Below are positions 7,076 through 14,283 of a stretch of DNA of 40,220 nt, piece after piece. Under the pieces are notes generated by a model that worked only from the letters and a program-made list of their open reading frames with translations, did no database searches and was not told where the DNA came from. The DNA lies in contig CAJTUM010000018.1 in assembly GCA_910579575.1 (NCBI GenBank), positions 1-40,220 of the forward strand. Direction: 5' to 3'. This DNA comes from an uncultured Eubacteriales bacterium (GTDB lineage Bacteria > Bacillota > Clostridia > Oscillospirales > Butyricicoccaceae). The first letter of the stretch is position 1. Every line of letters starts with the position of its first letter. A program made the translations under genes and the position numbers.

Positions 7076-8221
7076 TTATTTAGATATTTCTTCCAGATAA
7101 ACGCCTACGCCTTTGCCGTAGGGGACGGTATGGCCGCATTGGTTCAGCGCACGCTCAATCGCGCTCAGCACAGCTACTTCGTCGTTGATATCAATATTGC
7201 CCATATGGCCCAAGCGGAACATCTTGCCCGCATAAGCGGCCAAACCGCCGGCCACAATAACGCCTTCCTCCAGCAGGACGGCGCGGAATTTGGCGTCTTC
7301 CACGCCCTGAGGATAAATCAGATTGGAAAGGGTGACGGCCCGGCATTCTGGCGCGGCCAGCAAGGTAAAGCCCAGGGCCTCCAGAGCCTTCTGCATGGCG
7401 CGGGCGTTTTTCAGGTGCCGCTGGTAGCGGGTCTTCATGCCCTCTTCCTTGATGATGCGCACGGATTCCTGCATGGCCCACACCAGGTTGATAGCGGGAG
7501 TGGCGAAATACTTGGATGGGTCGTCCATAATCGGGGCCCATTTGTCAAAATCGCAGTAGTATTCAGGAATCACGCCCAAGGTCGCCCGGCGGGCCAGAGT
7601 CTTTTGGTTGGCCCACAGCAGCAGCAGGCCGGGACATACGCCGAAGGCTTTTTGGGAAGCGGTGAACAAAAGGTCAATATTCATCTCCGCCAGGTTTTCA
7701 TATTCGCCGGCGGTTGCGGCCACGCCGTCCACAATGTAAATGGTGTCTGGGAATTTTTTCATCACTTCGCCGATGGCGGCGATATCCGCCGCGGCGCCGG
7801 TGGCAGTGTCCACATGAGTGACGGTCATGGCGGCGTAACGCTTTTCGCTGAGTTTGGCTTCAATTTCAGCGGGGGACACAACTTGACCCCATTCGGCTTG
7901 GAGCACGTCGGCCTTCAGCCCCTTGTGAGCGCAGATATCGGTAAAGCGGTCGCCAAAGAAGCCGTTGCTGACAATCAGAACGTCGTCGCCCCGTTTCGTG
8001 ACGTTGGACAACGCCATTTCCATGGCCAGGGTGCCGGTGCCGGCCACAACGAAGGTTTTGCCGTCGCAGCCGAACAACTGGCCCAGGTCGTCGATAACGC
8101 CTTTATAATCTTTGACAAAGCGGGGGTCGCCAAAAGCCTGGATCTCCCGGCCCATTTGCTCTTGGATGGACCGGACCACCGGCGTGGGGCCGGGAATCAT
8201 TACCATGGTTTTCTCTTTCAT
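7076..8221 (-). CDS. Class V PLP aminotransferase (alanine/serine-glyoxylate type)
   Basis: Cytoplasmic PLP enzyme of 381 residues in the family of alanine-glyoxylate, serine-glyoxylate and (S)-ureidoglycine-glyoxylate aminotransferases. The N-terminus MVMIPGPTPVVRSIQEQMGREIQAFGDPRF is typical; GTGTLAMEMAL (61-71) is the phosphate-binding turn, Asp165 in YIVDG should pair with the pyridine nitrogen, and Lys191 in TASQKAFGVCPG should carry the PLP. The C-terminus has FRLGHMGNI, also typical. The exact amino donor cannot be decided. GGAG sits about 10 bases before the ATG. A promoter is visible upstream and a hairpin follows, so it is probably transcribed alone. It could take part in glycine/serine metabolism together with tdh-kbl, but nothing in the sequence links them. 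Confidence 0.88.
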   Translation of the reverse strand: MKEKTMVMIPGPTPVVRSIQEQMGREIQAFGDPRFVKDYKGVIDDLGQLFGCDGKTFVVAGTGTLAMEMALSNVTKRGDDVLIVSNGFFGDRFTDICAHKGLKADVLQAEWGQVVSPAEIEAKLSEKRYAAMTVTHVDTATGAAADIAAIGEVMKKFPDTIYIVDGVAATAGEYENLAEMNIDLLFTASQKAFGVCPGLLLLWANQKTLARRATLGVIPEYYCDFDKWAPIMDDPSKYFATPAINLVWAMQESVRIIKEEGMKTRYQRHLKNARAMQKALEALGFTLLAAPECRAVTLSNLIYPQGVEDAKFRAVLLEEGVIVAGGLAAYAGKMFRLGHMGNIDINDEVAVLSAIERALNQCGHTVPYGKGVGVYLEEISK

Positions 8222-8278
8222 TGCAAACGCGCTCCTTTTTGTTTGTTTTGGGCCCGCAGGCCCTATTCTCTTCTTTGT

Positions 8279-8307
8279 ATTCTACCATTGCTTTGAAGTA
8301 AAGTCAA
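8279..8307 (-). promoter_or_regulatory. Sigma-A promoter of the class V aminotransferase
   Basis: On the minus strand the -35 TTGACT (8302-8307) and -10 TAGAAT (8279-8284) are separated by 17 bp. The leader is about 50 bases and contains a GGGCC(TGC)GGGCCC-like hairpin. Confidence 0.7.
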
Positions 8308-8449
8308 ACAACGGGGCGAGGGCAGGCAGATCGCGGGAGGTTTTTGCTCGGAATCAAGGGTTTCGACGGCCTGAGGCTGGCAAAAGAGGGAGTTCTGTGA
8401 TATACTTTGGATAAAAGCAATCGACCGAGCAAAAGAAAGGAGCCTGGAG

Positions 8450-9034
8450 ATGACAAAATGCAAATGGCTGTTTTGCATTGTCGGCATATTTCTTTTTCTC
8501 GCCGCCTGCGGCAGGGAAACGGCGGAAAGGCAGGCGGAAGCCATTGAAATGGAAGTGGAAGGCCAATCGGCCGTCGTCCGCTTTGACCAGGGAACCCTTT
8601 CTTCTGGAACCATTGAGGCAGGAGAGAATGAATATGCCTTTGCATACGATATGTCAGGCGCTTTGACCATTCGTTATCCCAACGGAGCGATTTTTACCCT
8701 TTTAAACGGCGGGGCTACTGCCTCTCTGAAGTATGATGGAGAAGAATTTAGAAGCAAAGGATATCTGGACGGTCTTTCTCTGGTTTGGGGGTTGGAAAGC
8801 GCTTTAGAGCAGGCCCGAGGGACCAGCGGCAAAAACTCGTCTTCTCCGCTGTTGGCAATAGTTTTGTCGAGCCTGGGCTTGTGGAATTTATTAGCGCCTC
8901 GAAGCGTCTGGTATCTTTCCAGCGGTTGGCGGTATAAAAATGTCGAGCCCTCCGACGGGGCGATCATCGTCTATCGGTTGGGCGGGGTAGCGTTGCTGTT
9001 TTTCGGCGTTATGTGTCTTCTGGCGGCGCTGTGA
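8450..9034 (+). CDS. Lipoprotein with a C-terminal two-helix membrane domain (DUF6199-like)
   Basis: Protein of 194 residues with a lipoprotein signal: MTKCKWLFCIVGIFLFLAAC, Cys20 being the likely lipidated residue. Residues 21-115 are soluble and should lie outside the membrane; they are rich in short beta-like segments (AVVRFDQGTLSSGTI, AFAYDMSGALTIRYPNG). The C-terminal part has two hydrophobic segments (about 130-147 and 175-194) around APRSVWYLSSGWRYKNVEPSDGAIIVYRLGGVA, a pattern I associate with DUF6199. Function unknown. The start is supported by AAAGGAG at 8436-8442. The likely partner downstream is a broken lipoprotein gene, so this looks like a decaying lipoprotein cluster. Confidence 0.75.
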   Translation: MTKCKWLFCIVGIFLFLAACGRETAERQAEAIEMEVEGQSAVVRFDQGTLSSGTIEAGENEYAFAYDMSGALTIRYPNGAIFTLLNGGATASLKYDGEEFRSKGYLDGLSLVWGLESALEQARGTSGKNSSSPLLAIVLSSLGLWNLLAPRSVWYLSSGWRYKNVEPSDGAIIVYRLGGVALLFFGVMCLLAAL

Positions 9035-9043
9035 AAGGGAGCG

Positions 9044-9185
9044 TTGGATAAAAAAAGAAATTTGTTTTGGGACTGCGGCGCTGCCGTTGTCCATGGGCGC
9101 AGGATGCGGGGAGCAGAAGGAACTGGACAAAATGCCCTCAGATTACCGCTTGGAGCAGGCCAAAAAAACGAACATGAGCCCATAG
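9044..9185 (+). pseudogene. Frameshifted remnant of a small lipoprotein gene
   Basis: A TTG start at 9044 follows GGGAG directly after the previous gene. The reading frame from TTG enters a run of seven A (9050-9056) and then loses sense, but removing one A gives MDKKEICFGTAALPLSMGAG, then Cys-Gly-Glu and LDKMPSDYRLEQAKKTNMSP before a stop at 9183-9185. This looks like a lipoprotein signal peptide with its lipobox, followed by the opening of a YSLEQAK-type lipoprotein domain (DUF4362/DUF4829-like) cut short. I read it as a degraded copy. It could also be an unrelated spacer. Confidence 0.45.
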
Positions 9186-9201
9186 GCGGCTAAAAATGCA
9201 G

Positions 9202-9230
9202 AAAAGCTGGTCGATAAGACCAGCTTTTTT
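9202..9230. terminator. Bidirectional terminator between the lipoprotein locus and recR
   Basis: AAAAGCTGGTC and GACCAGCTTTT form a perfect stem around a short loop with T-runs on both strands. It closes the plus-strand lipoprotein locus and the minus-strand dnaX-ybaB-recR operon. Confidence 0.88.
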
Positions 9231-9263
9231 GATCGTCATTTTTGAGGCGTCGCTCGGCCGGGT

Positions 9264-9869
9264 TTAGATTGGCGTTCGCCCTTCTAAAGCCCGTGTGAGC
9301 GTGACGTCGTCCGCATATTCCAAATGTCCGCCCACCGGCACGCCATAGGCCAGGCGGGTGACCTTTAGGCCAAAGGGCTTGAGCAGGCGGGAAAGATACA
9401 TGGCTGTGGCCTCGCCCTCGGTATCCGGGTTGGTGGCCATGATGACCTCCCGCACATCCTCATTTTCATCGGCCACCCGCTGCAAAAGCTCCTTAATGCG
9501 CAGCTGATCGGGCCCCACGCCGTTCAGCGGAGAAATCGTGCCGTGAAGCACATGGTAAAGGCCCTTGTATTCCCGGGTTCGCTCCAAAGCGATGACGTCC
9601 TTTGGGTCTGTCACCACGCAAATGATCCCCCTGTCCCGGCTTTGATCTGCGCAGACGGAACAAACCTCTCCGTCCGTCAAATTTTGACAAAATTTACAAG
9701 GGCGGACCACCCGTTTGGCGTCTATAATGGCCTGCGCAAAGGCTTCGGCTTGTTCCTGAGGCTGAGACAGCATAAAAAAAGCCAACCGTTGGGCCGTTTT
9801 GTATCCGATGCCGGGCAGGGTTTCAAACTGCTCGATCAGCTTTTCCACCGGGGCCGCGAAATATTTCAT
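9264..9869 (-). CDS. recR: Recombination mediator RecR
   Basis: Protein of 201 residues that works with RecF and RecO to load RecA on gapped DNA. Domains are in the usual order: helix-hairpin-helix with LPGIGYKTAQRLAFF (18-32), a C4 zinc finger with Cys58, Cys61, Cys70 and Cys73, a Toprim domain (about 80-175) including GIICVVTDPKDVIALERT and MATNPDTEGEATAMYL, and the C-terminal Walker-B-like region ending RLAYGVPVGGHLEYADDVTLTRALEGR. Full length. It starts 2 bases after the ybaB stop codon, so it is translationally coupled to ybaB in the conserved dnaX-ybaB-recR order. An intrinsic terminator follows. Confidence 0.97.
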   Translation of the reverse strand: MKYFAAPVEKLIEQFETLPGIGYKTAQRLAFFMLSQPQEQAEAFAQAIIDAKRVVRPCKFCQNLTDGEVCSVCADQSRDRGIICVVTDPKDVIALERTREYKGLYHVLHGTISPLNGVGPDQLRIKELLQRVADENEDVREVIMATNPDTEGEATAMYLSRLLKPFGLKVTRLAYGVPVGGHLEYADDVTLTRALEGRTPI

Positions 9870-9871
9870 GG

Positions 9872-10198
9872 TTACAGAATGCCCGCCATTCCGCCGGTGA
9901 GCTTATTCATCTCGGTGGAATAGGTGTCCTCCGATTGCTTCATGGCTTCGTTGACCGCCGCCGTCACCAGGTCGCACAGCATCTCGGCGTCCTCTGGGTC
10001 GATGACTTCCGGCTTGATTTCCAAGCGGATAATCTGCTTTTGCTTTACAGTAGCCGTCACGGCGCCGCCGCCAGAAGAGGCTGTGAACTCCATTTCCTCC
10101 AGCTCGGCCTGCTTTTTGGCCATGTCTTGCTGCATTTTTTGGGCCTGCTTCATCAGATTGTTCATATTGAAGTTGCCGCCCATGGGCATTTTTTTCAT
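9872..10198 (-). CDS. YbaB/EbfC family nucleoid-associated protein
   Basis: Small DNA-binding protein of 108 residues, forming dimers that coat DNA in other bacteria. It opens MKKMPMGGNFNMNNLMKQAQKMQQDMAKKQAELEEMEF, an amphipathic helix typical of YbaB, then AVTATVKQKQIIRLEIKPEVIDPEDAEMLCDLVTAAVNEAMKQS, the beta-hairpin and second helix. ATG at 10198 is chosen because AAAGGCGG is 7 bases upstream; the in-frame ATG at 10216 would place that site inside the gene. Between dnaX and this gene (10217-10309) two hairpins can form on the minus strand (CAACGCTGG/CCAGCGTTG-like and CAGGCGT/ACGCCTG), without a T-run, so transcription probably continues from dnaX. Confidence 0.93.
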   Translation of the reverse strand: MKKMPMGGNFNMNNLMKQAQKMQQDMAKKQAELEEMEFTASSGGGAVTATVKQKQIIRLEIKPEVIDPEDAEMLCDLVTAAVNEAMKQSEDTYSTEMNKLTGGMAGIL

Positions 10199-10309
10199 GG
10201 TAGTACCGCCTTTCATCGTATGGATTGTAGGATATCGTATGCGGTTGAACAGGCGTGAAAACGCCTGCGCAACGACGCTGGCTATCCAGCGTTGTCAAAA
10301 GAAAAACCG

Positions 10310-11860
10310 TTATTTTTCCGTCACGTCCACGCCCAGCTCCCGAGCGGCGCGAAGAACTTCCTCCAGGCCGTCCGACGCCGGCCCCGCCGCTTCCGCCGGA
10401 GCGCCTTTGGCTTGCAGTCGGACGGCGGAAAAACCGCATTTCTGGGCGGCGCTCTCCAGCTGGTTCAGCACGCGGGGCCGATCCAGCAACAGCAGCCCCT
10501 CTTCGTCCACTGCAATGAGCAAAACCGCGCCCTTGGCTTGGTATTCCGCCAAGCGGACGTATGTGGCGGCGGCTGGGTTCATAGGCGAACCCTTGAGAGC
10601 GGCGAAAAATTGGTCCCGCGTCTCCGGGTCGCCGCCAGAAGAGGCGGGCGCAGGTTGAGCCGCCTCTGCAGGGGCGGCAGGGATTGGCTGCTCGGGTATG
10701 GGTTTCGCCGGCGCAGGCTGGGAAACGGGCCGAGCGGCGGAAGCGGCAGGGAGAACCGCAGGTTGGAGGGCGGAGACAGGCCCCCGACACAGCTTGAGCA
10801 GACAGATTTCCGCGTCCGCCCGGCGGATGGCGCTGCGGGTCAGCCGGGATAAGGTTTCGCCAATGGTCTGCACAAAGAACTCCAGCAGAGCGGGAGAAAC
10901 GCCCTGGGCTGCTTGGCGCAGCTCTTCCAGGGTGAAATAAGAGCTTTCCAAGGCGGCGCCTGGGGTGGCTACGGCCTGGACGATGTACAGATCTCGGATC
11001 AAGGACAGAAGCTCGTCAAACAGAGAAACGATATCCCGCCCTTGCTGATAGCAAACGTAAAAAATTTCCAAAGCGCCGGCGGCGTCCTGACGGCTCGCCG
11101 CTTGAAACAGCGCCATAACGGTTTGATTTTCCGCCACGCCCAGACATTGCTGCACTCGCCGCTGGTCGATGACGGCGTCTCCCGCCGCGCACCGGTCCAA
11201 CAGGGAAATCGCGTCCCGCATCGAGCCGTCACCCAACCGGGCCAGCAACAGAGCGGCGTCCTTTTCCAGAGTCAGCCCCTCCTGGCCGGCGATATACAGC
11301 AGCCGGTCGGCCACGGCGGCCGGGGTAATGCGGCGAAAATCATAGCGCTGGCATCGGGAAAGGATGGTGGCGGGCACTTTGTGGATTTCGGTGGTGGCTA
11401 AGATAAACAGGGCGTGCTCCGGGGGCTCTTCCAGCGTTTTGAGCAAGGCGTTAAAGGCGCCGGCAGACAGCATATGCACTTCGTCGATGATATAAACCCG
11501 CATTTTCAGAGCGGCGGGGGAGTAATTCACTTCCTCCCGAATTTCCCGGATATTGTCCACGCCGTTGTTGGAGGCGGCGTCGATTTCCGTGATGTCCACA
11601 GCGGATTCCGCCAGGGCGGCCCGGCAGCTTTCGCATTGGTTGCAGGGGTCGCCATTTTTGGGGGACAAGCAGTTGGCCGCCCGAGCCAAAATCTTGGCGC
11701 AGGTGGTCTTGCCGGTGCCTCGCGTGCCGGTGAACAGATAGGCGTGAGAAAGCCGACCCGCAGCCGTCTGGGCTTTCAGAGCCGACGTAATATGCTGTTG
11801 ACCGACCACGTCGTCAAAGGACAAGGGCCGCCATTTGCGGTAAAGGGCTTGATGAGACAA
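10310..11860 (-). CDS. dnaX: DNA polymerase III subunit gamma/tau
   Basis: Clamp-loader ATPase of 516 residues that loads the beta clamp at the replication fork. Walker A GTRGTGKT is at 45-52, the zinc site at Cys64, Cys73, Cys76 and Cys79, Walker B DEVH at 126-129, and the sensor region has ATTEIHKVPATILSRCQRYDFRR. Domain III (about 220-350) is followed by a Pro/Ala-rich linker (about 355-410) and a C-terminal domain that would bind the polymerase. The start is TTG at 11858-11860 with GGGAGG 8 bases upstream; no better ATG is near. I saw no obvious programmed-frameshift signal. It lies between a GNAT gene and ybaB, and the SRP RNA gene is just upstream, the gene order known from Bacillus. 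Confidence 0.96.
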   Translation of the reverse strand: MSHQALYRKWRPLSFDDVVGQQHITSALKAQTAAGRLSHAYLFTGTRGTGKTTCAKILARAANCLSPKNGDPCNQCESCRAALAESAVDITEIDAASNNGVDNIREIREEVNYSPAALKMRVYIIDEVHMLSAGAFNALLKTLEEPPEHALFILATTEIHKVPATILSRCQRYDFRRITPAAVADRLLYIAGQEGLTLEKDAALLLARLGDGSMRDAISLLDRCAAGDAVIDQRRVQQCLGVAENQTVMALFQAASRQDAAGALEIFYVCYQQGRDIVSLFDELLSLIRDLYIVQAVATPGAALESSYFTLEELRQAAQGVSPALLEFFVQTIGETLSRLTRSAIRRADAEICLLKLCRGPVSALQPAVLPAASAARPVSQPAPAKPIPEQPIPAAPAEAAQPAPASSGGDPETRDQFFAALKGSPMNPAAATYVRLAEYQAKGAVLLIAVDEEGLLLLDRPRVLNQLESAAQKCGFSAVRLQAKGAPAEAAGPASDGLEEVLRAARELGVDVTEK

Positions 11861-11899
11861 GAATATCGCCTCCCAACTCCAACAGAGAAATAAAAAAAT

Positions 11900-12367
11900 T
11901 CAGATCCGACATTCCATGGAATGTCGGAAAGGCTGGAAGCCCATGGCCTGGTAAAAAGCCAGAGCCGGTTTGTTGAAATCCCAGACGTTCAGCTGGATCT
12001 GGCAAAAGCCTTTTTCCTTTGCCCGAGTTTTGATGAAATCAAAAAGCTGGGCGCCGATTTGCCGGCGGCGGTATGCTTCGTCTACGGCAAATTCCTCGAT
12101 ATGGCAGACTCTCCGGGCTACGCTGTGAGGGGACGAAGGAATATCCCGATAGAAAACGACGGCATAGCCCGCCGCGGCGCCGTCCTGCACAGCCACGATC
12201 GTATCGGCGTCCGAATCTTCCCAAAGCTTCAGCGCCTCTTCGGCCAGCGCCGGGCTAAAGGGAGGATAAACGTCCGGCCGGTTTTGGTTGTGCAGAGCGG
12301 CTGCCTGGGCCCGCAGCCGGTTGATTTGCTCCAGTTCCTCTTTTTTGGCAAAACGAATTTCTGCCAT
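11900..12367 (-). CDS. GNAT family N-acetyltransferase
   Basis: Acetyl-CoA dependent acetyltransferase of 155 residues; the substrate is unknown. The fold is recognisable from IRFAKKEELEQINRLRAQAAALH at the start, the central strands AGYAVVFYRDIP and CHIEEFAVDEAYRRRQIGAQLFDFIKTRAKEKGFCQIQLNVWDFNKPALAFYQAMGFQPF. The acetyl-CoA loop reads RRRQIGAQL, a variant of RxxGxG/A. The end carries a short HSMECRI tail. The ATG at 12367 is preceded by GGAGG at 8-9 bases; a longer in-frame reading would run into the SRP RNA. There is little room for a promoter between the SRP RNA terminator and this gene, so it and dnaX may depend on read-through from the strong SRP promoter. Confidence 0.85.
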   Translation of the reverse strand: MAEIRFAKKEELEQINRLRAQAAALHNQNRPDVYPPFSPALAEEALKLWEDSDADTIVAVQDGAAAGYAVVFYRDIPSSPHSVARRVCHIEEFAVDEAYRRRQIGAQLFDFIKTRAKEKGFCQIQLNVWDFNKPALAFYQAMGFQPFRHSMECRI

Positions 12368-12389
12368 GCGATCGACCTCCTTCTGCGCG

Positions 12390-12430
12390 AAAAAAAGAAA
12401 AAGCGGCGGCTCCCAAGACCGCGCGCCGCT
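12390..12430 (-). terminator. Terminator of the SRP RNA
   Basis: On the minus strand AGCGGCG can pair with CGCCGCT, followed by TTTTTCTTTTTTT. The 5' side overlaps the 3' strand of the closing helix of the mature RNA, so the terminator would be removed on processing. Confidence 0.65.
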
Positions 12431-12693
12431 CCCTCGAAGACGCCCCCTGCCCGGTACCCGTATGCTCGGCTCAAAATCGGTTGGCCGCGGCACACAGACG
12501 GCGCCGCTTAATGCTGCTCGGTTCCCCGCCTGACATGGTTCACAGCTGTCTGTTGCGCGGGACCGATCTCTCACAGCTTTGCATACGAGGCAGACGACAA
12601 AAAGACGAATCCTCTGGAACGGAATTAACCCCTGCATATAGCGGATTTCAGGTAAATAAGGAACCGCTAACTCCCCGGTTAGCGCGGCCTTGG
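12413..12693 (-). ncRNA. ffs: Signal recognition particle RNA, large bacterial type
   Basis: About 281 nt in the Bacillus/Clostridium form with an Alu domain. The minus strand reads GGGGAGTTAGCGGTTCC, then GAAATCCGCTATATGC and GGTTAATTCC, matching the conserved 5' Alu region. The SRP54-binding hairpin has GTCAGG on one side, a CGG-GGAA-CCG tetraloop stem, and AGCAGCATTAAG on the other. The two ends close through CCAAGGCCGCGC (near 12693) and GCGCGGTCTTGG (near 12413). The RNA, with Ffh, targets membrane and secreted proteins; in Gram-positives it also holds HBsu-type protein at the Alu end. Its place upstream of dnaX is the conserved one. End positions are estimated from the closing helix. 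Confidence 0.93.
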
Positions 12694-12703
12694 CAACCGC
12701 CCC

Positions 12704-12749
12704 TTAGAGGGCTGCGCAGGCTGCGTCCGCCGGTTGCGCGGCGGATACT
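12704..12749 (-). ncRNA. 5' extension hairpin of the SRP RNA precursor
   Basis: Between the likely transcription start (near 12749) and the mature 5' end, the minus strand can fold GCGCAG...CTGCGC around an inner CCGCCG-CGCAAC-CGGCGG hairpin. Such a helix could be the processing signal for RNase III or another endonuclease. Confidence 0.5.
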
Positions 12750-12755
12750 GCGCTT

Positions 12756-12784
12756 ATTATAATACATCCTATCCAAATTATCAA
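12756..12784 (-). promoter_or_regulatory. Promoter of the SRP RNA gene
   Basis: On the minus strand the -35 TTGATA (12779-12784) and a perfect -10 TATAAT (12756-12761) are separated by 17 bp. This is the strong promoter expected for an abundant RNA. From here to about 12962 I see nothing else. Confidence 0.85.
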
Positions 12785-12962
12785 CCCCCGTTAAAAATTA
12801 CCATTTAAGAATGGACTTGGAGGCGCGGCCTGTTTGAGCGCGAATGTCCCAAACGCACATTTTTTCTGACGCATATCCATAACGCCTTTGCATAAAACGG
12901 AGAAACGTCTATGGAAACGGGGGCGAAAGCTCCCGACCTTTTGAACGCTTTCCCAATAAGCC

Positions 12963-13012
12963 AAAAAGCCCGGGGCCGGGGCGCTTTGCGAACAAAGGCT
13001 CCGGCTCCGGGC
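12963..13012 (-). terminator. Terminator of the tdh-kbl operon
   Basis: On the minus strand GCCCGGAGCCGGAGC pairs with GCCCCGGCCCCGGGC (two mismatches) around a loop, followed by TTTTT. A second, short palindrome TGTTCGCC-A-GGCGAACA lies at 13026-13042, between kbl and this stem. Confidence 0.75.
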
Positions 13013-13070
13013 GCATAGGTTTCAATGTTCGCCAGGCGAACAGAGGGCAGACCCGTCGGCGCGCGCCGAC

Positions 13071-14252
13071 TTAGAGACCCATTTCCTTTTTGACTTCAGC
13101 GAAGCACTGGATGGCGAAATCCAGATCTTCCTTGGTGTGGGCGGCGGAAATCTGCGTGCGGACCCGGGCTTTGCCTTGGGGCACCACAGGATAGCAGAAG
13201 CCCACCACATAAACGCCCTTTTCCAGCATTCGGGCGGCGAACTCCTGGGCTACCTTGGCGTCATACAGCATGACGGGCACGATGGGATGAGAGCCTTCCG
13301 GGATGTCGAAGCCTAGGGTGGACATCTTCTCCCGGAAATACTTGGTGTTCTCGTGGACTTTGTCCCGCAGAGCGGTGGATTCGCTCAGCATATCAAAGAC
13401 CTTGCAGCTGGCGGCGGCGATGGCCGGAGCCAACGTATTGGAGAACAGATAAGGACGGCTGCGCTGGCGAAGCAGGTCCACAATGGGCTGGCGGGCGCTG
13501 GTGTAGCCGCCGGAAGCGCCGCCCAAGGCTTTGCCCAGAGTGCCGGTGATGATATCCACCCGTCCCATGACGCCGCAATATTCCGGCGTGCCCTTGCCAT
13601 GGTCGCCCATAAAGCCGACGGCGTGGCTGTCGTCCACCATCACCAGAGCGCCGTATTCGTCGGCCAGGTCGCAGATGCCCTGGAGATTGGCGATAAAGCC
13701 GTCCATGGAGAAAACGCCGTCGGTGGCGATCATCTTGATGCGGCAGTCCTTGGCCTCTTCCAGCTTGGCCTTCAGGTCTTCCATATCGTTGTTTTTATAG
13801 CGGAAGCGCTTGGCCTTGCACAGGCGGACGCCGTCGATGATGGAGGCGTGGTTCAGCTCGTCGGAGATGATGGCGTCTTCGGCGGTGAGCAGAGTCTCAA
13901 ACAGACCGCCGTTGGCGTCGAAGCAGGAGGAATACAAAATGGTGTCGTCCATGCCCAGGAACTTACTGATTTTGCTCTCCAGCTCCTTGTGCAGCTCCTG
14001 CGTGCCGCAGATAAAGCGGACGGAGGACAGGCCGTAGCCCCATTTGTCGTAGCTGTCCTTAGCGGCTTGGATAAGCTCCTGGTTGTTGGAAAGGCCCAGG
14101 TAGTTATTGGCGCACATATTCAACACATTGTTGGCCTTGGTGGTGTCGATACGGGCGCTTTGGGGGGTTGTGATAAAGCGCTCGTCCTTATAAGTGCCGG
14201 CTTCGCGGATGCCCTCCAGCTCTTTTTCGTAAATGTTCAGCGCGTTTTTCAT
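13071..14252 (-). CDS. kbl: Glycine C-acetyltransferase (2-amino-3-ketobutyrate CoA ligase)
   Basis: PLP enzyme of 393 residues that cleaves 2-amino-3-ketobutyrate with CoA to glycine and acetyl-CoA, the second step of threonine breakdown. It belongs to the alpha-oxoamine synthase family: FITTPQSARI, MCANNYLGLSNNQELIQAA, GYGLSSVRFICGTQ, VMVDDSHAVGFMGDHGKGTPEY, and the PLP lysine Lys241 in TGTLGKALGG. SHPIVPVML and the C-terminal RTQISAAHTKEDLDFAI are also typical. Full length. ATG 14252 is chosen because GGAGG sits 10-11 bases upstream. It follows tdh by 31 bases on the same strand, and the Tdh product is its substrate, so the pair forms a functional operon. A strong terminator follows. Confidence 0.95.
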   Translation of the reverse strand: MKNALNIYEKELEGIREAGTYKDERFITTPQSARIDTTKANNVLNMCANNYLGLSNNQELIQAAKDSYDKWGYGLSSVRFICGTQELHKELESKISKFLGMDDTILYSSCFDANGGLFETLLTAEDAIISDELNHASIIDGVRLCKAKRFRYKNNDMEDLKAKLEEAKDCRIKMIATDGVFSMDGFIANLQGICDLADEYGALVMVDDSHAVGFMGDHGKGTPEYCGVMGRVDIITGTLGKALGGASGGYTSARQPIVDLLRQRSRPYLFSNTLAPAIAAASCKVFDMLSESTALRDKVHENTKYFREKMSTLGFDIPEGSHPIVPVMLYDAKVAQEFAARMLEKGVYVVGFCYPVVPQGKARVRTQISAAHTKEDLDFAIQCFAEVKKEMGL

Positions 14253-14283
14253 GATGTGTGCTTCCTCCTTCTTTGAAAGCGAT

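Noticed and set aside
10310..11860. Programmed frameshift in dnaX to make gamma
   Set aside because: No A-rich slippery heptamer with a following stem was seen at the expected place.
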